From NCBI RefSeq assembly GCF_001514235.1, contig NZ_KQ948926.1, positions 365,836 to 429,835 of the forward strand: a stretch of DNA of 64,000 nucleotides. Direction: 5' to 3'. The stretch's first letter is position 1; the number at the start of each line of letters is the position of its first letter. Position numbers and translations under genes: made by a program. This stretch comes from Streptomyces caeruleatus. GTDB lineage: Bacteria; Actinomycetota; Actinomycetes; Streptomycetales; Streptomycetaceae. The notes under the pieces were generated by a model. It made no database searches. It was not told where the DNA came from and saw nothing but the letters and a program-made list of their open reading frames with translations. Shown in pieces: positions 1 to 8,122 of the stretch.

Positions 1-1
1 G

Positions 2-709
2 GCCGCCCGCCGCGCCACCGGCTACGGCATCGCCTGCGGACGCCCCCCACACCACCTGATCGGACTCGACCTCGACCGCAAGAACGGCCTCGACGGCATC
101 ACCGCCCTCACCGACCTGGCCACACGGCACGGCTTCCACCTCCCGGACACCGTCACCATCGCCACCCCGAGCGGGGGCCGCCACCTCTGGCTCGCCGCAC
201 CCCCAGACGCGGCCATCCCCAACTCGGCCAGCCGTCTGGGCCCCGGCATCGACGTCCGCGGCAGCGGCGGCTACCTCGTCGGCCCCGGCTCTCTCAGCCC
301 CAAGGGCGCCTACCAGACGCTTCCAGGCCACCCCAGCGACCCTGCCCCGGCGCCCTTGCCGCTGCTGCGCCTCATACAACCGCCCCGGCCACCGGCCGTG
401 ACCCCACCGCCGCGCAGCACCGGGCCCCACAGCATCGAACCCCTCGTGCGCTTCGTACGCGACTCACCGGACGGACAGCTCAACAACCGCCTGTACTGGG
501 CGGCCTGCCGTGCCTACGAAGCAGCCGACGAACCCGACGCCGCCGCCGACGCCCTGCTTCACGCCGCCATCGACGCCGGCCACCCAGAACGCGGTGCCGC
601 CCGCACCATCGCCAGCGCGCGAAACCGCGCCCACCCCGGCCGCGCCAGCCCTGTAACCAGGCCGGCGGAGCCCAGGCCATCACGATCTGCACCCCGAGCC
701 CTCCACTGA
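2..709 (+). CDS. Bifunctional DNA primase/polymerase (Prim-Pol), 5' truncated by window edge
   Basis: The open frame enters from the left edge and stops at 709, so the N-terminus is missing. The visible part reads as the second half of an archaeo-eukaryotic-type primase-polymerase domain (Prim-Pol). It has the acidic metal-binding stretch IGLDLDRKNGLDGI, a basic nucleotide-contact segment SGGRHLW, and the family signature DVRGSGGYLVGPGS. A proline-rich linker and a short helical tail follow. In actinomycete integrative elements and plasmids, proteins of this family replicate the excised circle, so it is probably the replication protein of the element that fills the left of this window. No helicase domain follows; the family also occurs as a Prim-Pol fused to a helicase, so this may be a short or shortened version. 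The fold call is confident, the exact role is inferred. Confidence 0.82.
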   Translation, partial: AARRATGYGIACGRPPHHLIGLDLDRKNGLDGITALTDLATRHGFHLPDTVTIATPSGGRHLWLAAPPDAAIPNSASRLGPGIDVRGSGGYLVGPGSLSPKGAYQTLPGHPSDPAPAPLPLLRLIQPPRPPAVTPPPRSTGPHSIEPLVRFVRDSPDGQLNNRLYWAACRAYEAADEPDAAADALLHAAIDAGHPERGAARTIASARNRAHPGRASPVTRPAEPRPSRSAPRALH

Positions 710-773
710 CCCTCCCGATCCGGCCGACCCTCGCTGGCCGGATCAGGCGATTCGACACCTTCGGAGATCGGTC

Positions 774-1070
774 TCAGCGTTTCCCGAGAACTGACCGGAC
801 GGTGGAACGCGAGTGGCCCATCAGGCGGGCAATGCGCGCTTCCTCGATCTGGTGCGAGCCGGCCTCGCGAATCAGGTCGTCACGGGATGCCTTCATCTCC
901 CCGTAGGCGCGGAGCTTTCCGAGAACTCCTTCGGCACCCTCCTTCTCAGGCGGCTCTTGACTGTCGCCCTCACTGGCGTCGGAGTTGAGTGCCCTCTGGC
1001 AGAAGCCGCGTTCTTCCTCCGTCGGTTCGTCGTCCGCGAGTCGCACGGCTTGGGTCAGGGCATCGGTCAT
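774..1070 (-). CDS. Small helix-turn-helix protein divergent from the Hsp70 gene
   Basis: The frame is open much further upstream, but that extension runs antisense through the Hsp70 gene. I chose the ATG at 1070 because a GTGAGG-like ribosome site precedes it. The 98-residue product has an acidic, flexible first half rich in Glu, Asp and Ser. Its C-terminal ~40 residues read as a DNA-binding helix-turn-helix (IEEARIARLMGHSRSTVRSV). It faces the Hsp70-like gene across a 231-nt AT-rich intergenic region (1071-1301), where both promoters must lie. That placement suggests a local regulator of the Hsp70 / coiled-coil operon. I do not recognise a named family. Confidence 0.6.
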   Translation of the reverse strand: MTDALTQAVRLADDEPTEEERGFCQRALNSDASEGDSQEPPEKEGAEGVLGKLRAYGEMKASRDDLIREAGSHQIEEARIARLMGHSRSTVRSVLGKR

Positions 1071-1301
1071 CCGAACCTCACGATCAGAAGAAGCGAGATG
1101 CCCGGAAATATACATGCCCAAATTCAGGCATCCCTCCCGTGATATTAACTGCTCAATATCGTCTGTTCTGGTGTCCTTGAGCCCGGCGAAGGGACAGGTC
1201 GGGCCCATTTTGGGAATTGGCCAGGGATTCTTCTTCCGAACCGAACCTGTCGCCGACGAAGCCATCGGGTGCTTCGTGGACCACACTTCGTAGGGAGAGT
1301 C

Positions 1302-3188
1302 ATGTCCGAACCTTTGGTCGTCTGCGGAATCGATCTGGGCACACATGCCACAGGGTTTGCCTGGGCGGTGATCGACGAGGAGAACGAGGACGCCGCGCTT
1401 CGCCGTATCCATTTCTTCACTCAGTGGCCAGGCCAGCCCGTGGCCGCAGTCAAGACTCTCTCCGCTCTGCTGCTCGGCGAGGGTGACGAGGTTCTCGCCT
1501 GGGGGTATGAGGCCAGGAACCGTGCACTGGGTCTTCTCAGCGGTGAAGAGGGCCGCCGGTACCGTGCAGCGTTCAAGATGGACCTGATGCAGTCGACACG
1601 GCGAGCCGTTGGCGGGCCCAGGGGAAGTGGCCGCAACGCCAAAGCGGAAGGTCCTCAGACCGCCGAGACTGCCGAAACAGAGAGCGCTGCGTCGACAGCG
1701 GAGGAGCACGGTGAAGACACGGGGGCGTGCTCTGAAGAGGACGAGGAGGGGGAGGATGAGTCATATCTGAGGGTGCAGGAACCTCCAAGCGAAGCAGAGA
1801 GGTTGACGATCGAGCTGCTGTCTCGGGTACGTGAGGCGGCGTTGGCGCAGATCACGAGCAGCGGCTACCTGGCAGAAGACATCCGCTGGAGCATCACGGT
1901 GCCGGCGATCTTCACCGACGTGGACAAGCAGACGGTCAGGCGATGTGCCGCCGCAGCCTGTTTCCCCGCCGAGGACGGTCGGCTCATTCTGGCTCTGGAA
2001 CCGGAGGCAGCGGTCCACCACGCGCGTGTTCGCGGTGCCCGACCGCCAGGAGAGGACGACCAGTCTCCGACGGACCTTTGTGCTCCCGGGCGCCGGATCC
2101 TTGTTGTCGACAGTGGTGGCGGCACTGTGGACTTGGCCGCCTACGTGAACGACGACGACGGTCGCATGGTCGAGATCGGTTTGGTCAACGGCGGTCGGCA
2201 CGGCTCGAACGAGCTCAACCACCGTTTCGAGGATCGGCTCCTGGCCGACCGCTTCGGCAAGCCCGAACTCGTCGCACTGCTTCGCGAAGAAGTACCCGAG
2301 GCGATGCTGGAACTGGTTGATGCGTGGGAGCGCCACAAACTGTCTTTTGGACCGGAGACCACGGCCCCCGTCCCGCTGCCCATCCCCGCCGCGATCGACC
2401 GGAAGCTGGGTGCTGCGGTACGCAAGCGTCTGTCGCGCAGGCAGGGTGGCGTCACCGACTACATCCTTGTCACTCCCGAGGAGATGCGGGACGTCTTCGA
2501 CACAGTTGTGCCCGATGTCCTGGACCTCATCGATGAACAACTCGCCGAGGTGACACCCCAGAACAGCCCGCCCGACGCACCCAAGCCAGTGGTCCTGATG
2601 GTGGGCGGATTCAGCAACTCGCGCTATCTCCAGCACGCGTTCAAGCAACACCTCCAGGGCCGCGCCCACGTCCTGGTCCCGCCGGATCCGAGCTCCGCCG
2701 TGCTCTACGGAGCCGTGCACTTCGCCTACAGTCCACAGACGCGCGCCCGCCGCGCCCGCTACACCTACGGCGTGGACTGCTGCAGCCCATTCGAGCCCGG
2801 CATCGACTCCGAGAATCTCCGTTTCGTTGCCTCCGACGGCGTAGCCCGCTGCCGGAACCGCTTCGCCAAGCTGGTGACCATCGGGGACGTGGTGGACACG
2901 GGCAAGGAGATCAGCGACGTCTTTCTGCCCGTTGAGGGAACCACCAAGAGCCTGACCTTTGACCTGTACACCACTATGGAAAGGGACCCTCGGTATGTGA
3001 CGGACCCGGGCTGCGAGCGGATCGGCACCGTCCACGTCGACCTGGCCGGGGCCATGAGGCACGCCCTCGACGATCGCGGGGTGCGGGTACACCTGCGGTT
3101 CGGCGAAACAGAGATCAAGGTACGCGCTCTCGTGCAGAAGACCGGCGAAGAGGTCTCCACCACCGTCCACTTCGCTTCCGACTACTGA
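1302..3188 (+). CDS. Hsp70/actin-fold ATPase, HSPA12-like
   Basis: This is a 628-residue Hsp70-superfamily ATPase. The phosphate-1 loop is GIDLGTHATG (about residues 9-18), phosphate-2 is VVDSGGGTVDL (about 268-278), and the adenosine motif is VLMVGGFSNSRYL (about 431-443). A low-complexity acidic insertion sits near residues 120-150. The segment SITVPAIFTDVDKQTVRRCA and the short C-terminal beta region in place of a full DnaK substrate domain resemble the HSPA12-like branch rather than DnaK. The ATG at 1302 has AGGGAGAG 3 nt upstream; longer frames lack a ribosome site. The coiled-coil gene at 3206 follows after 17 nt, so the two are co-transcribed. HSPA12-like proteins in multicellular actinobacteria often sit in conflict or signalling modules; the ATPase fold is clear, the client is unknown. 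Confidence 0.9.
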   Translation: MSEPLVVCGIDLGTHATGFAWAVIDEENEDAALRRIHFFTQWPGQPVAAVKTLSALLLGEGDEVLAWGYEARNRALGLLSGEEGRRYRAAFKMDLMQSTRRAVGGPRGSGRNAKAEGPQTAETAETESAASTAEEHGEDTGACSEEDEEGEDESYLRVQEPPSEAERLTIELLSRVREAALAQITSSGYLAEDIRWSITVPAIFTDVDKQTVRRCAAAACFPAEDGRLILALEPEAAVHHARVRGARPPGEDDQSPTDLCAPGRRILVVDSGGGTVDLAAYVNDDDGRMVEIGLVNGGRHGSNELNHRFEDRLLADRFGKPELVALLREEVPEAMLELVDAWERHKLSFGPETTAPVPLPIPAAIDRKLGAAVRKRLSRRQGGVTDYILVTPEEMRDVFDTVVPDVLDLIDEQLAEVTPQNSPPDAPKPVVLMVGGFSNSRYLQHAFKQHLQGRAHVLVPPDPSSAVLYGAVHFAYSPQTRARRARYTYGVDCCSPFEPGIDSENLRFVASDGVARCRNRFAKLVTIGDVVDTGKEISDVFLPVEGTTKSLTFDLYTTMERDPRYVTDPGCERIGTVHVDLAGAMRHALDDRGVRVHLRFGETEIKVRALVQKTGEEVSTTVHFASDY

Positions 3189-3205
3189 CTCGTCCAGGAG
3201 CACCC

Positions 3206-3949
3206 TTGAACATCCCCGAGTTCTCGCATCCGCCGGAAACCCCCGGCTCCCGCCCGGAGGTGCCCCAGCAGCAATCCTCGCTCACAACCCGCGAGGACGT
3301 GCGACGACTCCAACATCAGCTCGACCGGGGTAACCAGCGCCTCTCCGCTGTGGAGCGGGACAACAAGGATCTGCGTCAGAAACTCCTCCACACCAGCGCT
3401 CGCGTGGAGCGGTTGGAGAGGAGACTGGCCGCCATGCTGGCCGCACAGACCCGCCAGCGCGGAGACCTTCCATCCAACGCGCATGCCGACCACCAGACCA
3501 TCGCCCGCGACTACCAGTCCCTGGTCGAACACCACCTCGCGTCGCTGGCGCTCGCCGCCACCGCAGCCAGCACCTGCCGGCCTGCCTACGAACCCGCCAC
3601 CCTGTGGTTCCTCGGCGAGCTGACCCGCGCGCTCTTCCAAGACTGCCCTACCGCCGGCCTCGTCGAAGAGGCCCTCGGCCTGAACGCGGCCGGGCGGAAA
3701 GCACTCGTCCCCCGCATCGACCACGTTCTGACGGAAGTGCACGCGCTACGGCAACGGGCGCAGCGCACCGGATTGCCGTTCCGGTGGGACTTCGACATGC
3801 TGCCCGGGGCACGAATCGACCCGACACGCCAGGCGGCCTGGCTCTCGTGTGATCCCCGCCTGCCGGTTCAGTACGTGATCGCCCCTGCATACACGGTGGA
3901 GCAGCAAGTCTTCTGCCTGCAGCGCGTCCTCACTGGGCCATCATTCTGA
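3206..3949 (+). CDS. Coiled-coil partner protein of the Hsp70-like ATPase
   Basis: This is a 247-residue protein starting at TTG 3206, with AGGAG 5 nt upstream and 17 nt after the Hsp70-like stop. Residues ~28-80 are a strongly predicted coiled coil with repeated L/R/E heptads (LQHQLDRGNQRLSAVERDNK). The remainder is a mixed alpha domain without a motif I recognise. The small size, the N-terminal coiled coil and the tight coupling to an Hsp70-fold gene recall GrpE-type exchange factors, but the C-terminal half does not read as GrpE. It could be a nucleotide-exchange factor, an adaptor, or the sensor or effector of the module. A 40-bp palindrome follows 30 nt later and probably ends the transcript. 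Confidence 0.75.
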   Translation: MNIPEFSHPPETPGSRPEVPQQQSSLTTREDVRRLQHQLDRGNQRLSAVERDNKDLRQKLLHTSARVERLERRLAAMLAAQTRQRGDLPSNAHADHQTIARDYQSLVEHHLASLALAATAASTCRPAYEPATLWFLGELTRALFQDCPTAGLVEEALGLNAAGRKALVPRIDHVLTEVHALRQRAQRTGLPFRWDFDMLPGARIDPTRQAAWLSCDPRLPVQYVIAPAYTVEQQVFCLQRVLTGPSF

Positions 3950-3979
3950 CCCCGCCCCGGCATCGCACGGAGGCGGGCA

Positions 3980-4019
3980 ATGGGTGGTGGGGGCACCACG
4001 TGGTGCCCCCACCACCCAT
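3980..4019. terminator. 40-bp perfect palindrome after the Hsp70 operon
   Basis: Every base of 3980-3999 pairs with 4000-4019, with no loop in duplex form. The core is GGGGGCACCACGTGGTGCCC. It lies 30 nt after the coiled-coil gene and would form a very stable hairpin without a U tract, as is common for Streptomyces terminators. A perfect dyad of this length could also bind a dimeric protein. Confidence 0.7.
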
Positions 4020-4462
4020 CGGAACGTGGTCTGCCAGACCAAAGCCGACTTCCGGCCCTGTTCGGCGACACTGCCCGCCCCAGAGCCCGCCCTACACCGA
4101 CACCGCACAACAAGCCGCCTGCGGGCCGCGAGTGCTCCGATCCGGCCACCCGATGACCAGCCCGACCGAGCATCAACCTCAAAAGCACACGGGCCACCCA
4201 TACGCCCATTTCAGCCAGCCTGTCGCAATGGGCCCCAGCGAGACGCTCGGGGAGCATCACTCCGGCGAGGCGTCAACTCACCTCGCAGCGCGCCGCGTTG
4301 AGGCCCTACGGGACACTCGCTTACCTCACAAGAGGCTTGTGGTGTCGGTCACACATACAAACGATGTTGGACTTTTTTCCGATTCCGCCGCCGGAGCCGG
4401 GCGGTTCGTGCACGATGAGTGCCGATAGCTTCACCCTCAGTTCGTAGTACCAAGGAGCGATT
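4020..4462. other. Intergenic region before the XRE regulator
   Basis: This stretch lies between the palindrome and the XRE gene. I see no convincing coding frame. The last ~130 nt are noticeably more AT-rich and should hold the promoter of the gene at 4463. A ribosome site AAGGAG lies at 4452-4457. Confidence 0.5.
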
Positions 4463-5395
4463 GTGGTCCAGCAGTTGGCAGGGGCCGGGGACCCAGGCGA
4501 GACCGAGAGCCCCAAAGCCGGCCGCGGGGTGCGGTACCTGCGGGACGAGCCCGCACCGTCCGCGCAGCGCATGGTGCTGGGCCATGCACTGCGCAAGCGC
4601 CGCAAGAGCCTGAACCTGAAGCAGGGGCAGGTGGCCCGCTTCATAGGCGGATCAGCCTCGAAGGTGAGCCGGATCGAGAACGGGCGCCATCAGTTCAAGG
4701 AACGTGATCTGCAGGCCCTTTTCCAGCTGTACGGCATCGACGACCCGACCGAGCAGGAGCTGCTGCTGGGACTGGCCGCGGGTGCCAACGAGGCGGCGTG
4801 GTGGCAGCCCTGGTCGTGGGCGACGTCGAAGCATCTGCAGGCCGTGGTGAGTTTTGAGGAGATGGCTCAGCGGATCAGGTCGTACGAGCCCCTCCATATT
4901 CATGGTCTGCTGCAGACCCCGGCCTACTCCCAAGCCGTGATCAACCGGGGCCCGGGCACCTTCCAGGAACTGGAAGCCCGGGCGCAACTGCGCCGGGAAC
5001 GCAAGGCTCGTTTCGCCGACGCGCCTGCGGACAAGACCGGCATGTTCATCATCGACGAGGTCACCCTGCGCCGGCCGGTCGGGTCCATGGAGGTGATGTG
5101 CGGGCAGCTGGAGCACCTGCTTGAACTGTCAGCCGACCCGCGTTATCAGTTCCGGCTTGCCGAGCTGGGCCGCTGCGACCTGCCCGTCGACCTGGGGGCG
5201 ACGACCATCTTCGACTTCGCCGGCATGCTGCCCACCCTTGTCTACGCCGAGGGATTCGACGGCGGTCTGATCATCGAGGACGACGAGGCGGTCGACCTGC
5301 GGGTGAAGGCATTTGACGCGCTGCTGTTCGCCTCTCTGGCACCCCGTCAGACGCGCCGCCGGATCAGCGACCTGCTCCGCCATTACCGCCGCTGA
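4463..5395 (+). CDS. XRE-family regulator with DUF5753 sensor domain (whiJ type)
   Basis: A 310-residue protein starting at GTG 4463 with AAGGAG 5 nt upstream. Residues ~35-95 form an XRE helix-turn-helix (LKQGQVARFIGGSASKVSRI). The rest matches the DUF5753 ligand-binding region, including the family hallmark EPLHIHGLLQTPAYSQAVI and the end block in which a Gly-Gly-rich strand precedes a terminal helix. Genes of this type are the regulators of the many whiJ-like clusters of Streptomyces, where they work with small DUF397 proteins. Both usual companions are here: the methyltransferase converges from the other side (5414-6244) and a DUF397 protein follows it. Compare the second such set at 58077-60234. 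Confidence 0.9.
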   Translation: MVQQLAGAGDPGETESPKAGRGVRYLRDEPAPSAQRMVLGHALRKRRKSLNLKQGQVARFIGGSASKVSRIENGRHQFKERDLQALFQLYGIDDPTEQELLLGLAAGANEAAWWQPWSWATSKHLQAVVSFEEMAQRIRSYEPLHIHGLLQTPAYSQAVINRGPGTFQELEARAQLRRERKARFADAPADKTGMFIIDEVTLRRPVGSMEVMCGQLEHLLELSADPRYQFRLAELGRCDLPVDLGATTIFDFAGMLPTLVYAEGFDGGLIIEDDEAVDLRVKAFDALLFASLAPRQTRRRISDLLRHYRR

Positions 5396-5413
5396 GCAGG
5401 CCGGCTCCTCCTG

Positions 5414-6244
5414 TCAGGGTTTACGGGCCACGCCGGCATAGAGGGATACCTGCGCGTCGCTCACCAGGCTGGGCCCGCTGCCGGGCTCGGGCCGCCAGCG
5501 GTGCCCGACGACCAGGCCCGGCTCGATCAGATCCAGACCGTCGAAGAACCTCATGACCTCCGCCCGGGTACGTACCCGGGCGGGGGTCCCGGCTTGCGCG
5601 TAGGTGTCGACGACGGCCTGCCAGGGTTCCGGAACGAAGTCCCCGGTGTCGTGCGACAGACTCAGATATGAGCCCGAGGGCAGCTCCTGCATGAGGCGCC
5701 GCACCATGCGGTAGGGCTCGTCGTCGCCGGTGACGAACTGCAGCAGGGCATGCAGGCTCAGCGCAACCGGCCGCCCGAAGTCGATGACGCCCTCCCTCTT
5801 GACCGCGTCGATGACGGCAGCCGGCTCGGTCGCATCAGCCTGGACGTAGCAGGTGACGCCCTCGGCCGTGCTGTCGAGGAGCGGGTCGCAGTAGACATGC
5901 ACGATCGGATCGTTGTCCACATAGGCAACCCTGCTGTCGGGCGCGACACTCTGGGCGACCTGGTGGAGGTTGGGCGACATGGGGATCCCGGTACCCACAT
6001 CGATGAACTGGCGCACTCCGAGCCGAGTCAGGGCGCGTACCGCGCGGTGCATGAAGGCCCGGTTGACGCGGGCCGCTGACTCTGCCGTGGGGAAGAGGCG
6101 AATGACGGTATCGGCGACCTCCCGGTCCACGGCGTAGTTGGTTTTCCCGCCGAGGAAGTAGTCGTACACCCGGGCACTGTGCGCCTTGTCCTGCCCTAAG
6201 TCCGTGCCCCTGCCGTGCACAGGTTCGGACTGCTCCCCCACCAT
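5414..6244 (-). CDS. SAM-dependent methyltransferase (S-adenosyl-methyltransferase family PF04672)
   Basis: A 276-residue class I methyltransferase of the actinobacterial family that travels with XRE-DUF5753 and DUF397 genes. The N-terminus carries the family signature ARVYDYFLGGKTNYAVDREV. The SAM loop is VRQFIDVGTGIPMSPNLHQV, followed by the acidic adenosine contact VAYVDNDPIV. I chose ATG 6244 because GGGAGG precedes it; the frame continues 52 codons further upstream without a plausible ribosome site. It converges with the XRE gene, 18 nt apart. A palindrome AATGCA-N2-TGCATT lies 45 nt upstream of the start, identical in plan to the one before the DUF397 gene. The substrate is unknown. Confidence 0.88.
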   Translation of the reverse strand: MVGEQSEPVHGRGTDLGQDKAHSARVYDYFLGGKTNYAVDREVADTVIRLFPTAESAARVNRAFMHRAVRALTRLGVRQFIDVGTGIPMSPNLHQVAQSVAPDSRVAYVDNDPIVHVYCDPLLDSTAEGVTCYVQADATEPAAVIDAVKREGVIDFGRPVALSLHALLQFVTGDDEPYRMVRRLMQELPSGSYLSLSHDTGDFVPEPWQAVVDTYAQAGTPARVRTRAEVMRFFDGLDLIEPGLVVGHRWRPEPGSGPSLVSDAQVSLYAGVARKP

Positions 6245-6288
6245 GGTCCTCCCGCCGTCCCGCGACCGTCCGCCCACGTCAGCGGCGG

Positions 6289-6302
6289 AATGCACTTGCA
6301 TT
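6289..6302. promoter_or_regulatory. Palindromic operator-like site upstream of the methyltransferase
   Basis: The 6-2-6 palindrome AATGCA-CT-TGCATT sits 45 nt upstream of the methyltransferase start. The same half-sites occur at 6766-6779, 40 nt upstream of the DUF397 start, so one regulator could control both genes. The XRE-DUF5753 protein encoded at 4463 is the obvious candidate; this is inference. Confidence 0.55.
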
Positions 6303-6492
6303 GTGCTCCTGATCACCGGCTGGTCGCCGGGAATGTCGAGCACTGAATGACTTTTTGAACTTGCGAGCACGTCTGCGCCCGGGCATGTTCGCGGAACCAC
6401 AGGTTCCGCGAACCGTGCCCGGCCGGCAGTACCCCGGACACCCCTCTTTGCAGGTGCGTACAGGACCGAACAGCGTCACCCGTGAGGACCGG

Positions 6493-6726
6493 CTACAGCT
6501 CCCCGCGTCCCGCAGCCAAGGTGAAGGCGGACGCCGCCCGCCTGGTTAAGGCGATCGCAGCGCCACCGGGCACCTTCGAGTCACGGAACCAGACCTGCCC
6601 TCCGGACGGCTGCGCCACCTCAACACATGCCCCCTGAGGATTGCTGTAAGAACTCTTCCGCCAGACAACCGGCTCTCGTTGACCGCTACTTGCGGGACTG
6701 CCGTGTACACGTGTCGGCTTCTCCAC
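6493..6726 (-). CDS. DUF397 small regulatory protein
   Basis: A 77-residue protein starting at GTG 6726, preceded by AGGAGG at 7-nt spacing. The body is a textbook DUF397 domain: VVWRKSSYSNPQGACVEVA, then a VWFRDSK strand, then a C-terminal helix. In whiJ-like clusters such proteins antagonise or tune the neighbouring XRE-DUF5753 DNA-binding protein. It lies on the same strand as, and upstream of, the methyltransferase, with ~250 nt between them. Its promoter region shares the AATGCA-N2-TGCATT dyad with that gene. Confidence 0.88.
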   Translation of the reverse strand: MEKPTRVHGSPASSGQREPVVWRKSSYSNPQGACVEVAQPSGGQVWFRDSKVPGGAAIALTRRAASAFTLAAGRGEL

Positions 6727-6765
6727 CGGACGACCTCCTGCGGTGAACGAACACCCCGTTGCCCG

Positions 6766-6779
6766 AATGCAATTGCATT
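6766..6779. promoter_or_regulatory. Palindromic operator-like site upstream of DUF397
   Basis: A perfect 14-bp palindrome, AATGCAATTGCATT, 40 nt upstream of the DUF397 start. It matches the half-sites and spacing of the site at 6289-6302, and both sit at nearly the same distance from a start codon. Confidence 0.55.
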
Positions 6780-7265
6780 TCGGTCCGACGCTAGGAGGAT
6801 CACCGCTCTTGCAGCGGATATGCCTGATTGAAGCAACAATGTCTTGGATCAGCCGCCGAGCTGCTTGCAAATGCGCCGTCGTGCGGGGTTTGTTCACCGC
6901 TCCGTCACACCACCACCAGAACGCGGTCCCGCCCTCGGCAGCGCGATCGAACACGCCCGCACCCGCGTGAGCACGTCCCGACGGACGGAACCCTCACCAG
7001 CGCAAAGAGAAAGCACACCCGACCCATACGAATGGCGGCGGTCGAACACTCAACCCACGGCTGCAGCAGGCGAACCCGGCGCCGTACACCGCAGCGGGGC
7101 GCACGAGCGGACTTGGGTCTGGCGAACCGTCAGACGGCTTGGCCCGCTTCTCCTACCGTCGTTCGCACTCGGTCACAGGGCCGGGTGGCACCAGGCCCCG
7201 GCAGCAGCGATGTGGGAATCCTTCGCCGGGGCCCGTGTCCACAACCCTCCATTCAGGAGAGCGCT
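6780..7265. other. Intergenic region with no recognisable gene
   Basis: About 485 nt between the DUF397 promoter and the next small gene. Several frames stay open only because of GC bias; their composition (Arg- and Pro-rich) and lack of ribosome sites argue against coding. The promoter of the 7266 gene should lie in its right half. Confidence 0.4.
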
Positions 7266-7508
7266 ATGGACCCCTCCCCTCGGCGACGACGCGGTAAACC
7301 GCGCCACGCCCGCCCCCGCCCCCCACGCGTCCGCGTGTGCGAGCCGTGTCTGAGCAGCTGCCTCGAAATCACGCTGACCCAAGCCGGCCACCTGCTGCTC
7401 CTCCCGCCACACGGGCACTGGCTGACCACCGCCGGACTCCTCGCCCTGCTCGGCCTACGCCTCACCCGCCACCGCCACGGACACAACCTCGGCGACCAAC
7501 CCCACTGA
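7266..7508 (+). CDS. Small membrane protein, unknown function
   Basis: An 80-residue protein starting at ATG 7266 with AGGAGAG just upstream. The N-terminal 25 residues are strongly basic. A Cys pair follows (CEPCLSSCLEI), then a hydrophobic stretch (about 52-66) that could span the membrane, then a His- and Arg-rich tail. Small basic membrane proteins of this kind are common in actinomycete integrative elements, where some help spread of the element, but I see no specific family match. A clean terminator follows at 7521. Confidence 0.55.
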   Translation: MDPSPRRRRGKPRHARPRPPRVRVCEPCLSSCLEITLTQAGHLLLLPPHGHWLTTAGLLALLGLRLTRHRHGHNLGDQPH

Positions 7509-7520
7509 CCACCACCACGC

Positions 7521-7544
7521 GGGGTGCTGCCCACGCAGCACCCC
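7521..7544 (+). terminator. Rho-independent-type hairpin
   Basis: A 10-bp perfect stem, GGGGTGCTGC with GCAGCACCCC, around a 4-nt loop. It lies 13 nt after the stop of the small gene at 7266-7508. Confidence 0.75.
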
Positions 7545-7587
7545 TCAGCCCCATCACCGACGCTCCAGAACACGCGGGGTCCTGCAG

Positions 7588-7899
7588 ATGAATCAAGCAC
7601 CGCGCGCCTCACACCGCCGAGCGACCCACATCGGCCTGGTCATGGAACAGATCCAACGCCACAGCAGACTCACCACCGAGGACATCGTCCGCCATATCGG
7701 GACGGATCCAGCGCACATCGCCGCCGTCCTGTCCGGCAGCCAGTTCCCCAGCCGGCACCTCGCCATCCGCTTCGCCCGCGTCTGCGGCGCCGACCACCAC
7801 ATCCTGCTGAAGGTCTGGGACGACGAACACGAGCGCCGCAACCTAAGCAGCATGCATAGGGCAGACGAGGCCCCCGGGGATGCCGCGCCAAGCCAATGA
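7588..7899 (+). CDS. Small helix-turn-helix DNA-binding protein
   Basis: A 103-residue protein with an XRE-like helix-turn-helix in its middle: TTEDIVRHIGTDPAHIAAVL as the first helices, then LAIRFARVCGADHHIL. No sensor domain follows, only a charged tail. The ATG at 7588 has no strong ribosome site, so the true start may be a few codons away. It lies 44 nt after a terminator and is therefore a separate transcript. It may regulate element genes or its neighbours. Confidence 0.6.
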   Translation: MNQAPRASHRRATHIGLVMEQIQRHSRLTTEDIVRHIGTDPAHIAAVLSGSQFPSRHLAIRFARVCGADHHILLKVWDDEHERRNLSSMHRADEAPGDAAPSQ

Positions 7900-8122
7900 G
7901 CTCACACGTACCGCGGTTCACCTCCGGCACTGCCCGGTCACTTTGCTGCGATCCTCGATCGCCCCGGAGGGCGACCGGCAGGCCAGGTCACCGGGTAAGA
8001 CCCGTGCCTCGCCAAAGTCATCACCCGATACTGCGACACCGTCACCGGCCAAGCCAGCCAGCGGACGAAGGCTGGCCGAAGATCCGCGTGCACTGCACCG
8101 ATTTCCCTGCGAGCCTCAGGTC

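Noticed and set aside
1071..1709. N-terminal extension of the small HTH gene to a 311-residue protein
   Set aside because: It runs antisense through the start of the Hsp70-like gene and has no ribosome site; ATG 1070 is much better.
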